DNA of 64,000 nucleotides. Source: Bacillota bacterium (GTDB taxonomy: Bacteria; Bacillota; Clostridia; Lachnospirales; Lachnospiraceae). The notes under the pieces were generated by a model that saw only the letters and a list, made by a program, of their open reading frames with translations, ran no database searches and was not told the origin of the DNA. Within the stretch, counting starts at the first letter, position 1. The number at the start of each line of letters is the position of its first letter. The DNA lies in NCBI GenBank assembly GCA_023395555.1, contig JAEWYQ010000084.1:74465-138464 (forward strand), in the 5' to 3' direction. Shown piece after piece: positions 34,785-43,533 of this stretch. Made by a program: the position numbers and the translations under genes.

Positions 34785-36269
34785 TTATTTAAAGTATGCG
34801 TCCAGCGCGTCCTGCACCTGCTGCTTATAGGTCTCCTGGAATTGCGCCGGAGTGACGGAGCCGTCAATCAAAGTGTTAAAATCATAGGCGAAGCCCAGAT
34901 TATTCCACAGATCGAATACTTCCCTGCTTCCTACGTCAAACATAACATCAAAGTTCTCATTCTGAATCGTCTCGTCCTTACCGGTTACCGCATACCACCA
35001 TACCAGAGTCTCTTCGTCGTCACGGATGGAGGTATCGCCATCATACCAGTTCCACATATCGTATAATACATTATACACCAGCTCCGGGTCCTCTACGCCG
35101 GCAGGAATGATGTAGTATTCGCCTGCGGAGATCTTGCCTCCGTTGGTCTCCTGGTTGCCGCTGTAGCCCACCGGCCACTGAACGAAGCAGGTATCGAATT
35201 CAAGGGTAACACCATTGGAGCCGGTATAGTCATAGTCCGCATTGTTGGCCAGAATCCAGGCAGCGCCGGGCCAGAAGCCGATATTGCCGTCACGGTACTG
35301 GAAGCGCATGGTATCGGAGTCCGTATCCGTCATATCATAGGGATAGCATATCTTATAGGTATTATACATATCGTACATCATCTGAAGGACCTCGCCCACA
35401 GGTGCGCTTGACAGTCCCTCCGTGGTAGAGCTGGCCACATTGGCCCCGTTGCTCATCATCAGCTGCTCAAAGGTCTCATTCTTGAAGCCGCAGTAGCCGT
35501 ACTGATCCGTATTGCCGTCTCCGTCCGTATCCTTGGTCAGCACCTTGGCATATTCGATGAACTTATCCCAGGTCCATTCTCCTCTTTCATACAGCTTCCT
35601 GGGATCCTCCAGGTTATTATCCTGAAGCATCTGAAGGTTAAAGGCCAGGGGATAGGTAGCCTCTATGGTGCTGGCTGCCTCCACCCTCTTAAGGAGAGTG
35701 GCCTTACCGTCACCCAGATCCAGATATTTCACATTTTTCTGATCGGTAAAGAGATCCGAATCTGCCGGAAGAACCGTCTTCATATCCGTAGCAAGCCCGT
35801 TGAGCGCTGCCGGAATACCAAAGTTTAATTCTACCAGATAGATGTCGCAGTCCGGTGTTCCAGCCAGAATCGAGGTATTGATGGATTCCTTTACTCCGGC
35901 ATAGGTCAGATTCTCCCAGTAAAATTCTACATTGTATTTCTCTTCTATCTTAGCGACATTCTCGAATTTCAACTGCCCGGCCAGAGCTCCCGAATAGGTG
36001 GGGTCATCTTCTACGGCCGTATGGCTGCTGTCGTAATACTGCACCCACCAGGTACCGATGCGAATGGTTCTCTTCTCGCCGCTGGGTTTTACATCGCCGG
36101 GTTTTACATCGCCCTGCTTCTCATCCCCTGCAGGCTCGGGAGTGGATTGGACCGGAGCATCCGTTGCGTCCGGCGCCTTATTGGAGGCCGGCTCCGTTTT
36201 CTTGCATCCGGCTGCCGTCAATACCAATATCAATACAAGTACAATTGACAGAATTTTTCTTAACTTCAT
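34785..36269 (-). CDS. Extracellular sugar-binding lipoprotein (ABC transporter SBP)
   Basis: The 494-residue protein starts MKLRKILSIVLVLILVLTAAGCKKTEPAS with a lipobox LTAAGC, so it is anchored on the outer face of the membrane. After a Pro/Gly-rich linker the fold of family 1 solute-binding proteins appears: TIRIGTWWVQYYDSS, YNVEFYWENLTY, ESINTSILAGTPDCDIYLVEL, WTWDKFIEYAKVLTKDTDGDG. The ATG at 36269 follows AAGGAGGA by 8 bases; a start further up has no site. It is the last gene of the 17 kb sugar operon and probably serves the permeases at 38290-40217. The ligand is unknown, although a mannan oligosaccharide is suggested by the operon. Confidence 0.9.
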   Translation of the reverse strand: MKLRKILSIVLVLILVLTAAGCKKTEPASNKAPDATDAPVQSTPEPAGDEKQGDVKPGDVKPSGEKRTIRIGTWWVQYYDSSHTAVEDDPTYSGALAGQLKFENVAKIEEKYNVEFYWENLTYAGVKESINTSILAGTPDCDIYLVELNFGIPAALNGLATDMKTVLPADSDLFTDQKNVKYLDLGDGKATLLKRVEAASTIEATYPLAFNLQMLQDNNLEDPRKLYERGEWTWDKFIEYAKVLTKDTDGDGNTDQYGYCGFKNETFEQLMMSNGANVASSTTEGLSSAPVGEVLQMMYDMYNTYKICYPYDMTDTDSDTMRFQYRDGNIGFWPGAAWILANNADYDYTGSNGVTLEFDTCFVQWPVGYSGNQETNGGKISAGEYYIIPAGVEDPELVYNVLYDMWNWYDGDTSIRDDEETLVWWYAVTGKDETIQNENFDVMFDVGSREVFDLWNNLGFAYDFNTLIDGSVTPAQFQETYKQQVQDALDAYFK

Positions 36270-36319
36270 TCCTATTATCCTCCTTATTTTGTAACTGAGC
36301 CTCATGCACCCAACACACA

Positions 36320-38239
36320 TTATTCCGCGGGATAGCCGATGGTTGCCCGGTAAACTTCCCATGGAGCATCGCTTTCACACTGAAGCTTGCTCAGATAGGT
36401 AACGAAATCCTCGGTATTGCAGTATTTTACCAGCTGCTCATAGGTGATCTGTGCTCTGGAACCATTATCCGCCGCAGCTCCGCCGTCCGCCACACGCTGC
36501 CAGCCAAAGGGTGCTCCATCCACGCCTGAGATAGCCACCAGCCACAGCATGCCGTCGGAAGCATAGTCAACGGTAATCACGCAGCCCGGCTGGATCAATG
36601 CCGGATCCAGGGTTCCGCCGTCCGCAAGAGTCTGTACTCCGGTGCCCTGGGACCAGGCATCTCCCTTATCGCCTGCCAGGCCCTCGATCTTCACTTCCTT
36701 ATTCACCGGTACAAGGCCGGAGGGATATCCGATGGATACACTGAGTGCCTGCCAGGGCATATCACTCTCCACCTGAAGCTTGCTCAGATAGGTTACAAAA
36801 TCATCGGTATTGCAATACTTCACCAGCTGGTCATAGGTAATCTGACAGGTATCCCCGTCAATGGCCGATGCTCCGCCGTCTGCAACACGCTGCCAGCTAA
36901 AAGGCGCTCCATCCACGCCTGAGATGGCTACCAGCCATACATTGCCTTCGGATACATAATCAATATTGATGACACAGCCCGGCTGGATCAATGCCGGATC
37001 AAAGGGTCCGCCATCCGCTATGGTCTGTACTCCGGTGCCCTGGGACCAGGCATCGCCGCTGTCGCCGGACCAGATCTCCACCTTATTCTTCAGCTCTACA
37101 ATACCGGATCTCTGGCCGATGGTTACGCTGGCTACGCTCCAGTCCATATCGCTTTCGCACTGGAGCTGGCTTAAGTAGGTTACAAAATCATCGGTATTGC
37201 AGTATTGCTTTAACTGATCGTAGGTAATCTGGGCAATGGTGCCGCTGGGATTCTTAATGGAAGCCCCGCCGTCCGCCACGCGCTGCCAGCCGAAAGGCGC
37301 TCCGTCTACCCAGGAGGATGCTACCAACCACATATCGCCCTCGGACTGATAATAGATGGTAATGACAGAATCCTCGGTAATCAGAGCCGGGTCGAAGGTT
37401 CCTCCATTGGCCACGGTCTGTACGCCGGTACCCTGGGACCAGGCTGCACCGCTGTCCCCGCTCCAAATCTCCACTTCGTTCTTCACCGGGATCAGATTGG
37501 CTCGGTCAACCTCCGAGAAACCTGCCGGTTCATCAAATACTACGGAGCTGTCTGCAGCAACCGTATTGCCGTCCTTATCCAGAAGACGGATATTATCGAT
37601 ATAAAAATTCGCACTCTTTGCTCCTGCCGCAACGCCGTTATCCGTTTCCAGAGACAGAATAATTAAGTTCTGGAAGCCTGCTGCAAAGCTCTCCCCCTCC
37701 TGCAGTACAGCCTTAACGGTGTTGGGATTCTTCTTCTCCATATAAACAGACCAGTCACCCTTAGATTCATGCCGGTCTTCACCAACAAATGCGGTGACCT
37801 TGCCGGAGCAGGCATAGAATTTGCCGTCAGGGTTCTCAATTGCCAGATCCATGGTAATGCTTCTTACGGAAGCAATCCTGTCTCCTGCAAGACTGGATAT
37901 GTCAATGGCCACATAAGGAACTCTCCCATTCATATTTGTTACCTTTAATGCCTTGCTTCCATTGTAATCAGCAATGGCCAGCTCGGAAGCATCCGCATTG
38001 GCCGGCTTGGTGTATACCATCACAAAGCCGAATTGTCCGTCCTCAAAATCAACACTCACCGGTGCGGGCTCCGCGGCGTCCTGCACCGGCTCCTTTGTCG
38101 GAACAGGGGTTGCTGTCGCCTGTTCCTGCGGCGGATTCTGGCTGACTGCTTCCTGCGGTTCTTCGGATTTCTTACATCCGGCCAGACATACCGCCAGTAT
38201 AACACTTAGAAATAACGCCCATATTTTTTTTGTTTTCAA
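36320..38239 (-). CDS. Lipoprotein with three tandem beta-rich repeats, sugar-binding candidate
   Basis: The 639-residue protein has a lipoprotein signal (FLSVILAVCLAGCKK). Residues about 60-240 form a jelly-roll-like CBM/CIA30-like domain (YVAIDISSLAGDRIASVRS, SANFYIDNIRLLD). Residues about 255 to the end are three tandem repeats of about 125 residues, each with EIWSGDSGxAWSQGTGVQT, GAPFxWQRVADGGA, and an ITYDQLxKYCNTDDFVTYLS ending. I do not recognise the repeat as a named family. It sits between a permease pair and the SBP in the sugar operon, so a surface glycan-binding role is likely. The start is TTG with GGAGG 9 bases upstream; there is no better ATG. Confidence 0.75.
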   Translation of the reverse strand: MKTKKIWALFLSVILAVCLAGCKKSEEPQEAVSQNPPQEQATATPVPTKEPVQDAAEPAPVSVDFEDGQFGFVMVYTKPANADASELAIADYNGSKALKVTNMNGRVPYVAIDISSLAGDRIASVRSITMDLAIENPDGKFYACSGKVTAFVGEDRHESKGDWSVYMEKKNPNTVKAVLQEGESFAAGFQNLIILSLETDNGVAAGAKSANFYIDNIRLLDKDGNTVAADSSVVFDEPAGFSEVDRANLIPVKNEVEIWSGDSGAAWSQGTGVQTVANGGTFDPALITEDSVITIYYQSEGDMWLVASSWVDGAPFGWQRVADGGASIKNPSGTIAQITYDQLKQYCNTDDFVTYLSQLQCESDMDWSVASVTIGQRSGIVELKNKVEIWSGDSGDAWSQGTGVQTIADGGPFDPALIQPGCVINIDYVSEGNVWLVAISGVDGAPFSWQRVADGGASAIDGDTCQITYDQLVKYCNTDDFVTYLSKLQVESDMPWQALSVSIGYPSGLVPVNKEVKIEGLAGDKGDAWSQGTGVQTLADGGTLDPALIQPGCVITVDYASDGMLWLVAISGVDGAPFGWQRVADGGAAADNGSRAQITYEQLVKYCNTEDFVTYLSKLQCESDAPWEVYRATIGYPAE

Positions 38240-38289
38240 CTCTTTACTCCTCCTTCTTTTTTTGGCTTTTGAGCAGAGCGCTTCCGTGA

Positions 38290-39291
38290 TCAGCCCACGA
38301 TACCGCTTCTCTCCACTCCCTCTATAAAGTACTTCTGAAGAACGACATAGATAATAATCATCGGAAGCATCACCAGCATGATGCCTGCATCCAGATACAG
38401 ATTCTGAATTCTTGAGTCCAGAATTTTATCCAGATTGGCTATGGTTGATTGCAGGGTGGCTATCTTTTTACTGATTACTATGTTCTCGCTAATCAGAAAT
38501 AACTTCGAAAAAAAAGTATCATTATACTGCCATACCATGGAGAATACAGCCACAGTAATGACAGACGGTATCGCATTTACCAGCATGATCCGGAAATACG
38601 TATACCAGGTTCCCGCACCGTCCACCAGTGCGGCTTCTTCTATTTCCCTTGGCAGCCCCCGGAAGAACTGGTTGAAGATATAGATGTACAGTCCCGAACG
38701 GACTCCGCAGCCAAGGAGCGTCATAATATACATGGGTATCGGAGTGGACATCAGTACCAATGGCTTGCCGATGAACAGCGTCGCCAGCCCCAGGGGATCA
38801 AAATTCTTAAAGGTCATATACAGCGGGAGCATGATGGTATGGCTGGGAATTACAATCATCACCACCACGCATCCGAACAGGAGCTTCTTAAAGGGAAATT
38901 CAAATCTTGCGAAGCCGTATCCCACCATGGAGGTGATAAATACCTGGAGCAGCATCAGGGAGCAGGAATATAGCAGATCCCTTCCCATGGTAGGCAGATA
39001 CGCCATACGTTCCCAGGCAAGCTTGTATTTCTCCATCGTCGGAGCCTGGGGAATCATATACACCATGGGATTATAGGCATCCCCATCCGACATGAAGGAG
39101 CTGACCAGCATCCCCAGCACCGGAGCCAGAATCACATAACAGATGCCCAGAATCACCACAAAGCTGAAGATACGGATCACCTGATTCTTAAAGCCGCTGG
39201 CTATTCCCTTCCGGTTATTGATGAACCTCGGGTCGGAGATCAGATTGTTCCACCTTTTAGCAATGTCTTTTTCTTGTCTTGCAGTTTCCAT
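38290..39291 (-). CDS. Carbohydrate ABC transporter permease, MalG type
   Basis: The 333-residue membrane protein has six predicted segments (first: VVILGICYVILAPVLGMLVSSF) and the EAA loop EEAALVDGAGTWYTYFRIMLV that docks the ATPase. It lies 14 bases behind the MalF-type partner at 39306 and just ahead of the repeat lipoprotein and SBP, so it belongs to the second transport pair of the operon. There is an N-terminal cytoplasmic extension of about 35 residues. GAGGAGAAGG precedes the ATG. Confidence 0.92.
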   Translation of the reverse strand: METARQEKDIAKRWNNLISDPRFINNRKGIASGFKNQVIRIFSFVVILGICYVILAPVLGMLVSSFMSDGDAYNPMVYMIPQAPTMEKYKLAWERMAYLPTMGRDLLYSCSLMLLQVFITSMVGYGFARFEFPFKKLLFGCVVVMIVIPSHTIMLPLYMTFKNFDPLGLATLFIGKPLVLMSTPIPMYIMTLLGCGVRSGLYIYIFNQFFRGLPREIEEAALVDGAGTWYTYFRIMLVNAIPSVITVAVFSMVWQYNDTFFSKLFLISENIVISKKIATLQSTIANLDKILDSRIQNLYLDAGIMLVMLPMIIIYVVLQKYFIEGVERSGIVG

Positions 39292-39305
39292 ATCCTTCTC
39301 CTCTC

Positions 39306-40217
39306 CTAGTTATAGTAAAATGTTCTCTTCTGTATAAATCCGCAGATCAGCACCAGAATGGCACAGGTGATCACAGTGCTCACCAGACTGAAGGCAGTGC
39401 TGAGTCCGTAATTAAAAGCGGTAAACGCAGTATCATAGGCAAGATCCACAACCTCGCTGTCCGCAAAGCTGTCCACTATGGTATAGACCACATTGGTTAT
39501 AATATGGGGCATCACCATAGGAAAGGTCACCTTCCAGAAGGTCTCGTAGGCGGTGGCGCCTTCAATCTTCGCTACCTCATACATGGAGCCCGAGATGGAT
39601 TGCAGGGCCGCAAGGAAGATGATGATCTGTACCCCGGAGGAGGTAATAATATCGCTGATTCTGGAAACCGCCGTGATAATGTAATCCAGAATGACATCCG
39701 GCATCGCCAGGTTCCGGAACATATCAATGTAATAACCCACATTCACCGTCGTACCGGAGCTTGCTGCCATCTCGGAACTTCCTGCCGAAATGCCTCCCGC
39801 CATCATCTGCATACTCAGCTCCAAGGCTTCCGATATTGCGGCGCTGTTGAGAATAACCGGCAGGAAGAAAATCGCACGCACCAGGGTTCTTCCTTTGAAC
39901 TCCCGGTTCAGCAGGAGTGCCATAAACAGGCTGAAGAAAATAATCAGCGGAACATCCAGCAGCATGTCGCCCACGGAGGTGGTCAGCACCTGTTTAAAGC
40001 TGCCGTGCTCCCGGAAGGCATAGATAAAATTGTCAATGCCGATGAACTTCAGGTTATAGCCCCCAACCGCCCCAACGGTTAATTCGGAAAAGGAGAATTG
40101 AACCGTCATGATCAGGCTTCTTACATAAAAAACAATAAATCCGATGAGCCAGGGCAGAATGAACAGATATCCGCTGACCATCCGCTTTTGGAGAAGAGTC
40201 AACCTTTTTTTCTTCAT
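39306..40217 (-). CDS. Carbohydrate ABC transporter permease, MalF type
   Basis: The 303-residue permease has six membrane segments (GYLFILPWLIGFIVFYVRSL, MLLDVPLIIFFSLFMALLL, and so on) and the EAA loop YEVAKIEGATAYETFWKVTFP. It pairs with the MalG-type gene at 38290 (14-base gap). Its start lies 3 bases from the DUF5696 stop, with GGAGGAG upstream, which suggests coupled translation. Ligand unknown. Confidence 0.92.
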   Translation of the reverse strand: MKKKRLTLLQKRMVSGYLFILPWLIGFIVFYVRSLIMTVQFSFSELTVGAVGGYNLKFIGIDNFIYAFREHGSFKQVLTTSVGDMLLDVPLIIFFSLFMALLLNREFKGRTLVRAIFFLPVILNSAAISEALELSMQMMAGGISAGSSEMAASSGTTVNVGYYIDMFRNLAMPDVILDYIITAVSRISDIITSSGVQIIIFLAALQSISGSMYEVAKIEGATAYETFWKVTFPMVMPHIITNVVYTIVDSFADSEVVDLAYDTAFTAFNYGLSTAFSLVSTVITCAILVLICGFIQKRTFYYN

Positions 40218-40219
40218 GA

Positions 40220-42838
40220 TTACCGCTCCTCCATTTCATAGTGATTGGCGGGTATCGTGAGCTCTCCCACTGTTACCGCTTCATCCGAATAATTAAGATA
40301 GAATACCGTGCCGTTGCTGTAGGTCACTCTGCGAAGTCCGTTTTCCAGGATCTCATGATCTGTGATATTGGCCGCCGTGACCTTTTGCAGGGCCAGGTTA
40401 ACCTCCTTGTACAGATCCAGAGCCTGTTCCTTCCATATCTCATAGTTGGTGGAGTAATACCGGTTTAATCCTGTGTATTTCATCTCATTGGCGCTCTCCC
40501 AGGTGAATACATAATGGGGCGAGGCCCCGTATTCAATCAGCTTCAGCACCAGCTCCCGGCGGTCCATATCATCATAATAATTCAGTAATCCCCCGGCATA
40601 ATCAATGCTTCCGTGAATAATCATCTGATAGAGAGGAATATCCTCATCAATAAGGAAATAGCCGTTGCCTCCCAGGGGTACATTGATCAAGTGTCCGGCA
40701 TAAGCCAGGGAATAGTCATTGCCTCCGCTGATCATCAGCTCCTTCCCGGTGCCCTTCAGCTGCTCCAGCTGGGCCTTCACGACATCCAGAGCCTCCTCCC
40801 GGTTCACAATCCAGGTTCTTTTATGATCAGACTGGAGCTCATCTCCCAGATCCCGCAGGGAGATTCCTGAGATATCCAGACCCTTCACCTCTGAGACAAA
40901 GCCACCCACATACCGGCTCAGGAACCGGGGAGACAAAAGCAAAAGTCCCGTCTCCGGATACCCCATATGCGACATGCTTCTCAGGGTGGTAGGATTTACA
41001 TTGGATACATATGCAAAATATCCGGCGCCGTAGTATTTGGAGGTCTCATTGTATTTGCTGTAGCGCTTGCTGATGTAGGTCACCTTCTGGAAGGCGGCAT
41101 CGGCGTAGAAGCCGCCCCCGTTCTCCTTTACCGCGGCACTCAGATCCTCCAGTCCCGATTTACCGCCCAGCTTGCGGATGATCTTTACCTTATCCGCCAC
41201 ATCGTGGTAGTAGCCTCCGTTGAACCAGCCCTGGTAATTCATCACCTGATTGGTAATTCCTCTTCCCGCCAGATCATCGGAGATTTTCTCCGCCTGGTCA
41301 AAGGTGGTGACTGCGTTAATTCCCAGATACTGTGTCCCCAGGAAATGGGCTGTTTCTTTGACCCCTCCGAGAATGTCGTAATAGAAGGGAATGTCCTTCG
41401 TCTCTTCCTTTCGGGAAAGCACGCCCTTCCTAAGGAGCCCCTCCCGGTAATAATTAGCCATTCCCGAATACCCTTTGTACTCCTCCGTCAGAAAGGTATA
41501 GTTCACCGTGAGATTGACCCGGTACATATCCTTCACGACAATGGGAAGATCCGCTTCATTGCCCGTGGAGCCGAACATGGAGAGCAGGTCGTAGTTCCTT
41601 AATAAAAAGGTTGGGTAAACATAATTGTAATTGCTGTATTTTCCGGATACTCCCGCCGTTATGTAGGCCAGGGAGGCTCCGTCTTCTATGGTTGCCAGTA
41701 TGCCGGAGGAAGTCCGGCAGATGCCGAACAGGCCCAGCCTTGCCTTCTCCGTGTTCTCCACCTGAGTGGCACTGCCCGCCAGACGGTCAATTTCATAGAC
41801 ATACTGGGAGTAGTCGGCGGCAGTGGTCTTTCCATTGTTAAAATAGATGATGGAGCCGGAGCCGTTGGGAACTACCATATATCCCTCTTCTCCGGCACCG
41901 GGGGCTCCAAAGAATTTCATCATCTGAATCCGATAGATCTTGGCTCCTCCGTATTCCTTGATCTCCCCAGTGGGGATCGATACCTTCAGTCCGTCCTCTG
42001 CCAGCCGGTATTCCAGAGGAATCAGGAAGGAAATGCTCTCCGGCACTTCCTCACCGGCCTCCCTCATGAGTTGGTTATAGTCTTCCTCCGTAAAGCCCGC
42101 CGCCTCCAGATAGCCCGTGATCTTTTGAAGGGTCTTCTTGTTCTTCTTCGCCACACCATTAAGCTCCAGCATTCCCGGCGACGCCGTGCTGTTAATATAG
42201 TAGCGCCGAAGAGCCGCGGCATCCGCCTCCGGCAGAGCTGCCTGCAATTCCTCCATCTTCTCCGGAGAGAGATAGGCAGGAACAATACCGGTGGTGGCCG
42301 TGCTGTGATCTCCCAGGTCATAGACAAACCGGATGCCGCTCTCAATTCCTTCCGCCTTTACCTGCCCCCGTGCCACGGACATGCTGTAGGAATCATAAAT
42401 TCCCGCCGCCCTGCTTTTATTGAAATAATCCACCAGGAACTGGGATTTCAGATATCTTTTATTCGTCTCGTTGGCGATGGGATCCTCATCCGCATTCAAC
42501 GGATTAGAATATACGGTCTCTTTGTTCCGCTTGTCATACACCGCGATTTCCGCCGTCTCCGTATTGGCATACAGCTTCAGATATTCGTTCTCCGCAGCCA
42601 GTACCATACCCTTCACCGAAGCTTCCCCCTCCGCTATGGCCCGAAAGTCCTCCCCTTCTTCATAGCTGTAGGATGACAGATACTGCTTATATTCATCATA
42701 GGCCATGAAACGGACATAATAATAGACCAGCCAGACAGAGGCAGCCAGAGCCGCCGTCCCTAAGAGGGTAAGCTTAATCTTTCTTGCAGCTTCCGATTTT
42801 CTATTGATTTTTTTCGGCCTTTGTTTATTGAATTTCAT
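40220..42838 (-). CDS. DUF5696-type protein of sugar-transport operons
   Basis: This 872-residue protein has one N-terminal membrane segment (IKLTLLGTAALAASVWLVYYYV) and a large outside part. YSNPLNADEDPIANETNKRYLKSQF and the following segments match what I know as DUF5696, often found beside carbohydrate ABC permeases in Firmicutes. Residues about 500-800 look like a TIM-barrel glycosidase-like fold (ITNQVMNYQGWFNGGYYHDVADK, DLSAAVKENGGGFYADAAFQ), but I cannot point to catalytic acids with confidence. A membrane-tethered sugar-processing or sensing role is inferred. GGGG is the weak ribosome site. It heads the permease pair that follows. Confidence 0.72.
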   Translation of the reverse strand: MKFNKQRPKKINRKSEAARKIKLTLLGTAALAASVWLVYYYVRFMAYDEYKQYLSSYSYEEGEDFRAIAEGEASVKGMVLAAENEYLKLYANTETAEIAVYDKRNKETVYSNPLNADEDPIANETNKRYLKSQFLVDYFNKSRAAGIYDSYSMSVARGQVKAEGIESGIRFVYDLGDHSTATTGIVPAYLSPEKMEELQAALPEADAAALRRYYINSTASPGMLELNGVAKKNKKTLQKITGYLEAAGFTEEDYNQLMREAGEEVPESISFLIPLEYRLAEDGLKVSIPTGEIKEYGGAKIYRIQMMKFFGAPGAGEEGYMVVPNGSGSIIYFNNGKTTAADYSQYVYEIDRLAGSATQVENTEKARLGLFGICRTSSGILATIEDGASLAYITAGVSGKYSNYNYVYPTFLLRNYDLLSMFGSTGNEADLPIVVKDMYRVNLTVNYTFLTEEYKGYSGMANYYREGLLRKGVLSRKEETKDIPFYYDILGGVKETAHFLGTQYLGINAVTTFDQAEKISDDLAGRGITNQVMNYQGWFNGGYYHDVADKVKIIRKLGGKSGLEDLSAAVKENGGGFYADAAFQKVTYISKRYSKYNETSKYYGAGYFAYVSNVNPTTLRSMSHMGYPETGLLLLSPRFLSRYVGGFVSEVKGLDISGISLRDLGDELQSDHKRTWIVNREEALDVVKAQLEQLKGTGKELMISGGNDYSLAYAGHLINVPLGGNGYFLIDEDIPLYQMIIHGSIDYAGGLLNYYDDMDRRELVLKLIEYGASPHYVFTWESANEMKYTGLNRYYSTNYEIWKEQALDLYKEVNLALQKVTAANITDHEILENGLRRVTYSNGTVFYLNYSDEAVTVGELTIPANHYEMEER

Positions 42839-42900
42839 GTAAGATATCCCCTTCTGCTGCCGCCCCGCGAATTCGGGCGGCAGTATAAATTTTCGCAGTC

Positions 42901-43533
42901 CTATGTTCTGAAAATCAGCTCCAGGTAAATGCTGTGAAAGAAGCCGTAGATCTGATTGACCAGATCCGCAAACATCAAAGTGATAAAAATAATGATAAAC
43001 GCCGCCAGCAAAGTAAGAAACAGGGTGACCAGAGTCTTCGCCAGAGTATAGTTATGAACCTGCATAATTCCGGTCAGGAACATGATAACGCCATAGGCAA
43101 TGCCGATCCCCAGCACCAGCCAGTAGAACGCTTCCTCCCCCTCCGCCATGAACAGGCTCAGCAGCGTAGCCAGATTGAAGGAAACAATGAAAGGCACCAT
43201 GGCATATCCGATGGCAATTGCAATGTCCTTCAGCCGGCCCTCTCCCTGCATAAGACAGGTGACGGACCAGTTGCTGACGCAGAGCAGCAGATAGAACAGC
43301 AGTACTCCAACCAGCTCGGTCAGGCTGTCCACCGCCCTGGGATCCAGCTCATTTACCACGAAGCTGGCATACAGGCGATTGAAGGAGAAGCTGACGCCGA
43401 ACAATATCACCAGTATCACTGCAATGGGCACGCTTCCCTTGCCGATATGGCGGATCCAGTAATACCCGTCAACAGGGTGCGATACGGTGTATAATACATA
43501 GCTCCACTTTTCCTTAGAGAAATATTTGCTCAT
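42901..43533 (-). CDS. Yip1 family membrane protein
   Basis: The 210-residue protein has about five membrane segments (VPIAVILVILFGVSFSFNRLY, VGVLLFYLLLCVSNWSVTCLM, LVTLFLTLLAAFIIIFITLMF) and the Yip1/Yif1 fold signature seen in many prokaryotic relatives. Its function in bacteria is unknown. The start overlaps the stop of the NHL-TPR gene by 4 bases (ATGA), so the two are translationally coupled. AGGAGG lies 10 bases before the ATG. Together with the NHL-TPR and DUF5696 proteins it forms a recurring trio in sugar operons, which suggests assembly or sensing at the transporter. Confidence 0.78.
   Translation of the reverse strand: MSKYFSKEKWSYVLYTVSHPVDGYYWIRHIGKGSVPIAVILVILFGVSFSFNRLYASFVVNELDPRAVDSLTELVGVLLFYLLLCVSNWSVTCLMQGEGRLKDIAIAIGYAMVPFIVSFNLATLLSLFMAEGEEAFYWLVLGIGIAYGVIMFLTGIMQVHNYTLAKTLVTLFLTLLAAFIIIFITLMFADLVNQIYGFFHSIYLELIFRT

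Noticed and set aside
36340..37500. Repeats resembling a CRISPR array
   Set aside because: They are long, diverged, in frame and encode the three protein repeats of a lipoprotein; no short identical repeats with spacers.
39279..40082. A 267-codon plus-strand frame opposite the MalF-type permease
   Set aside because: Antisense, His/Arg-rich, no motif.
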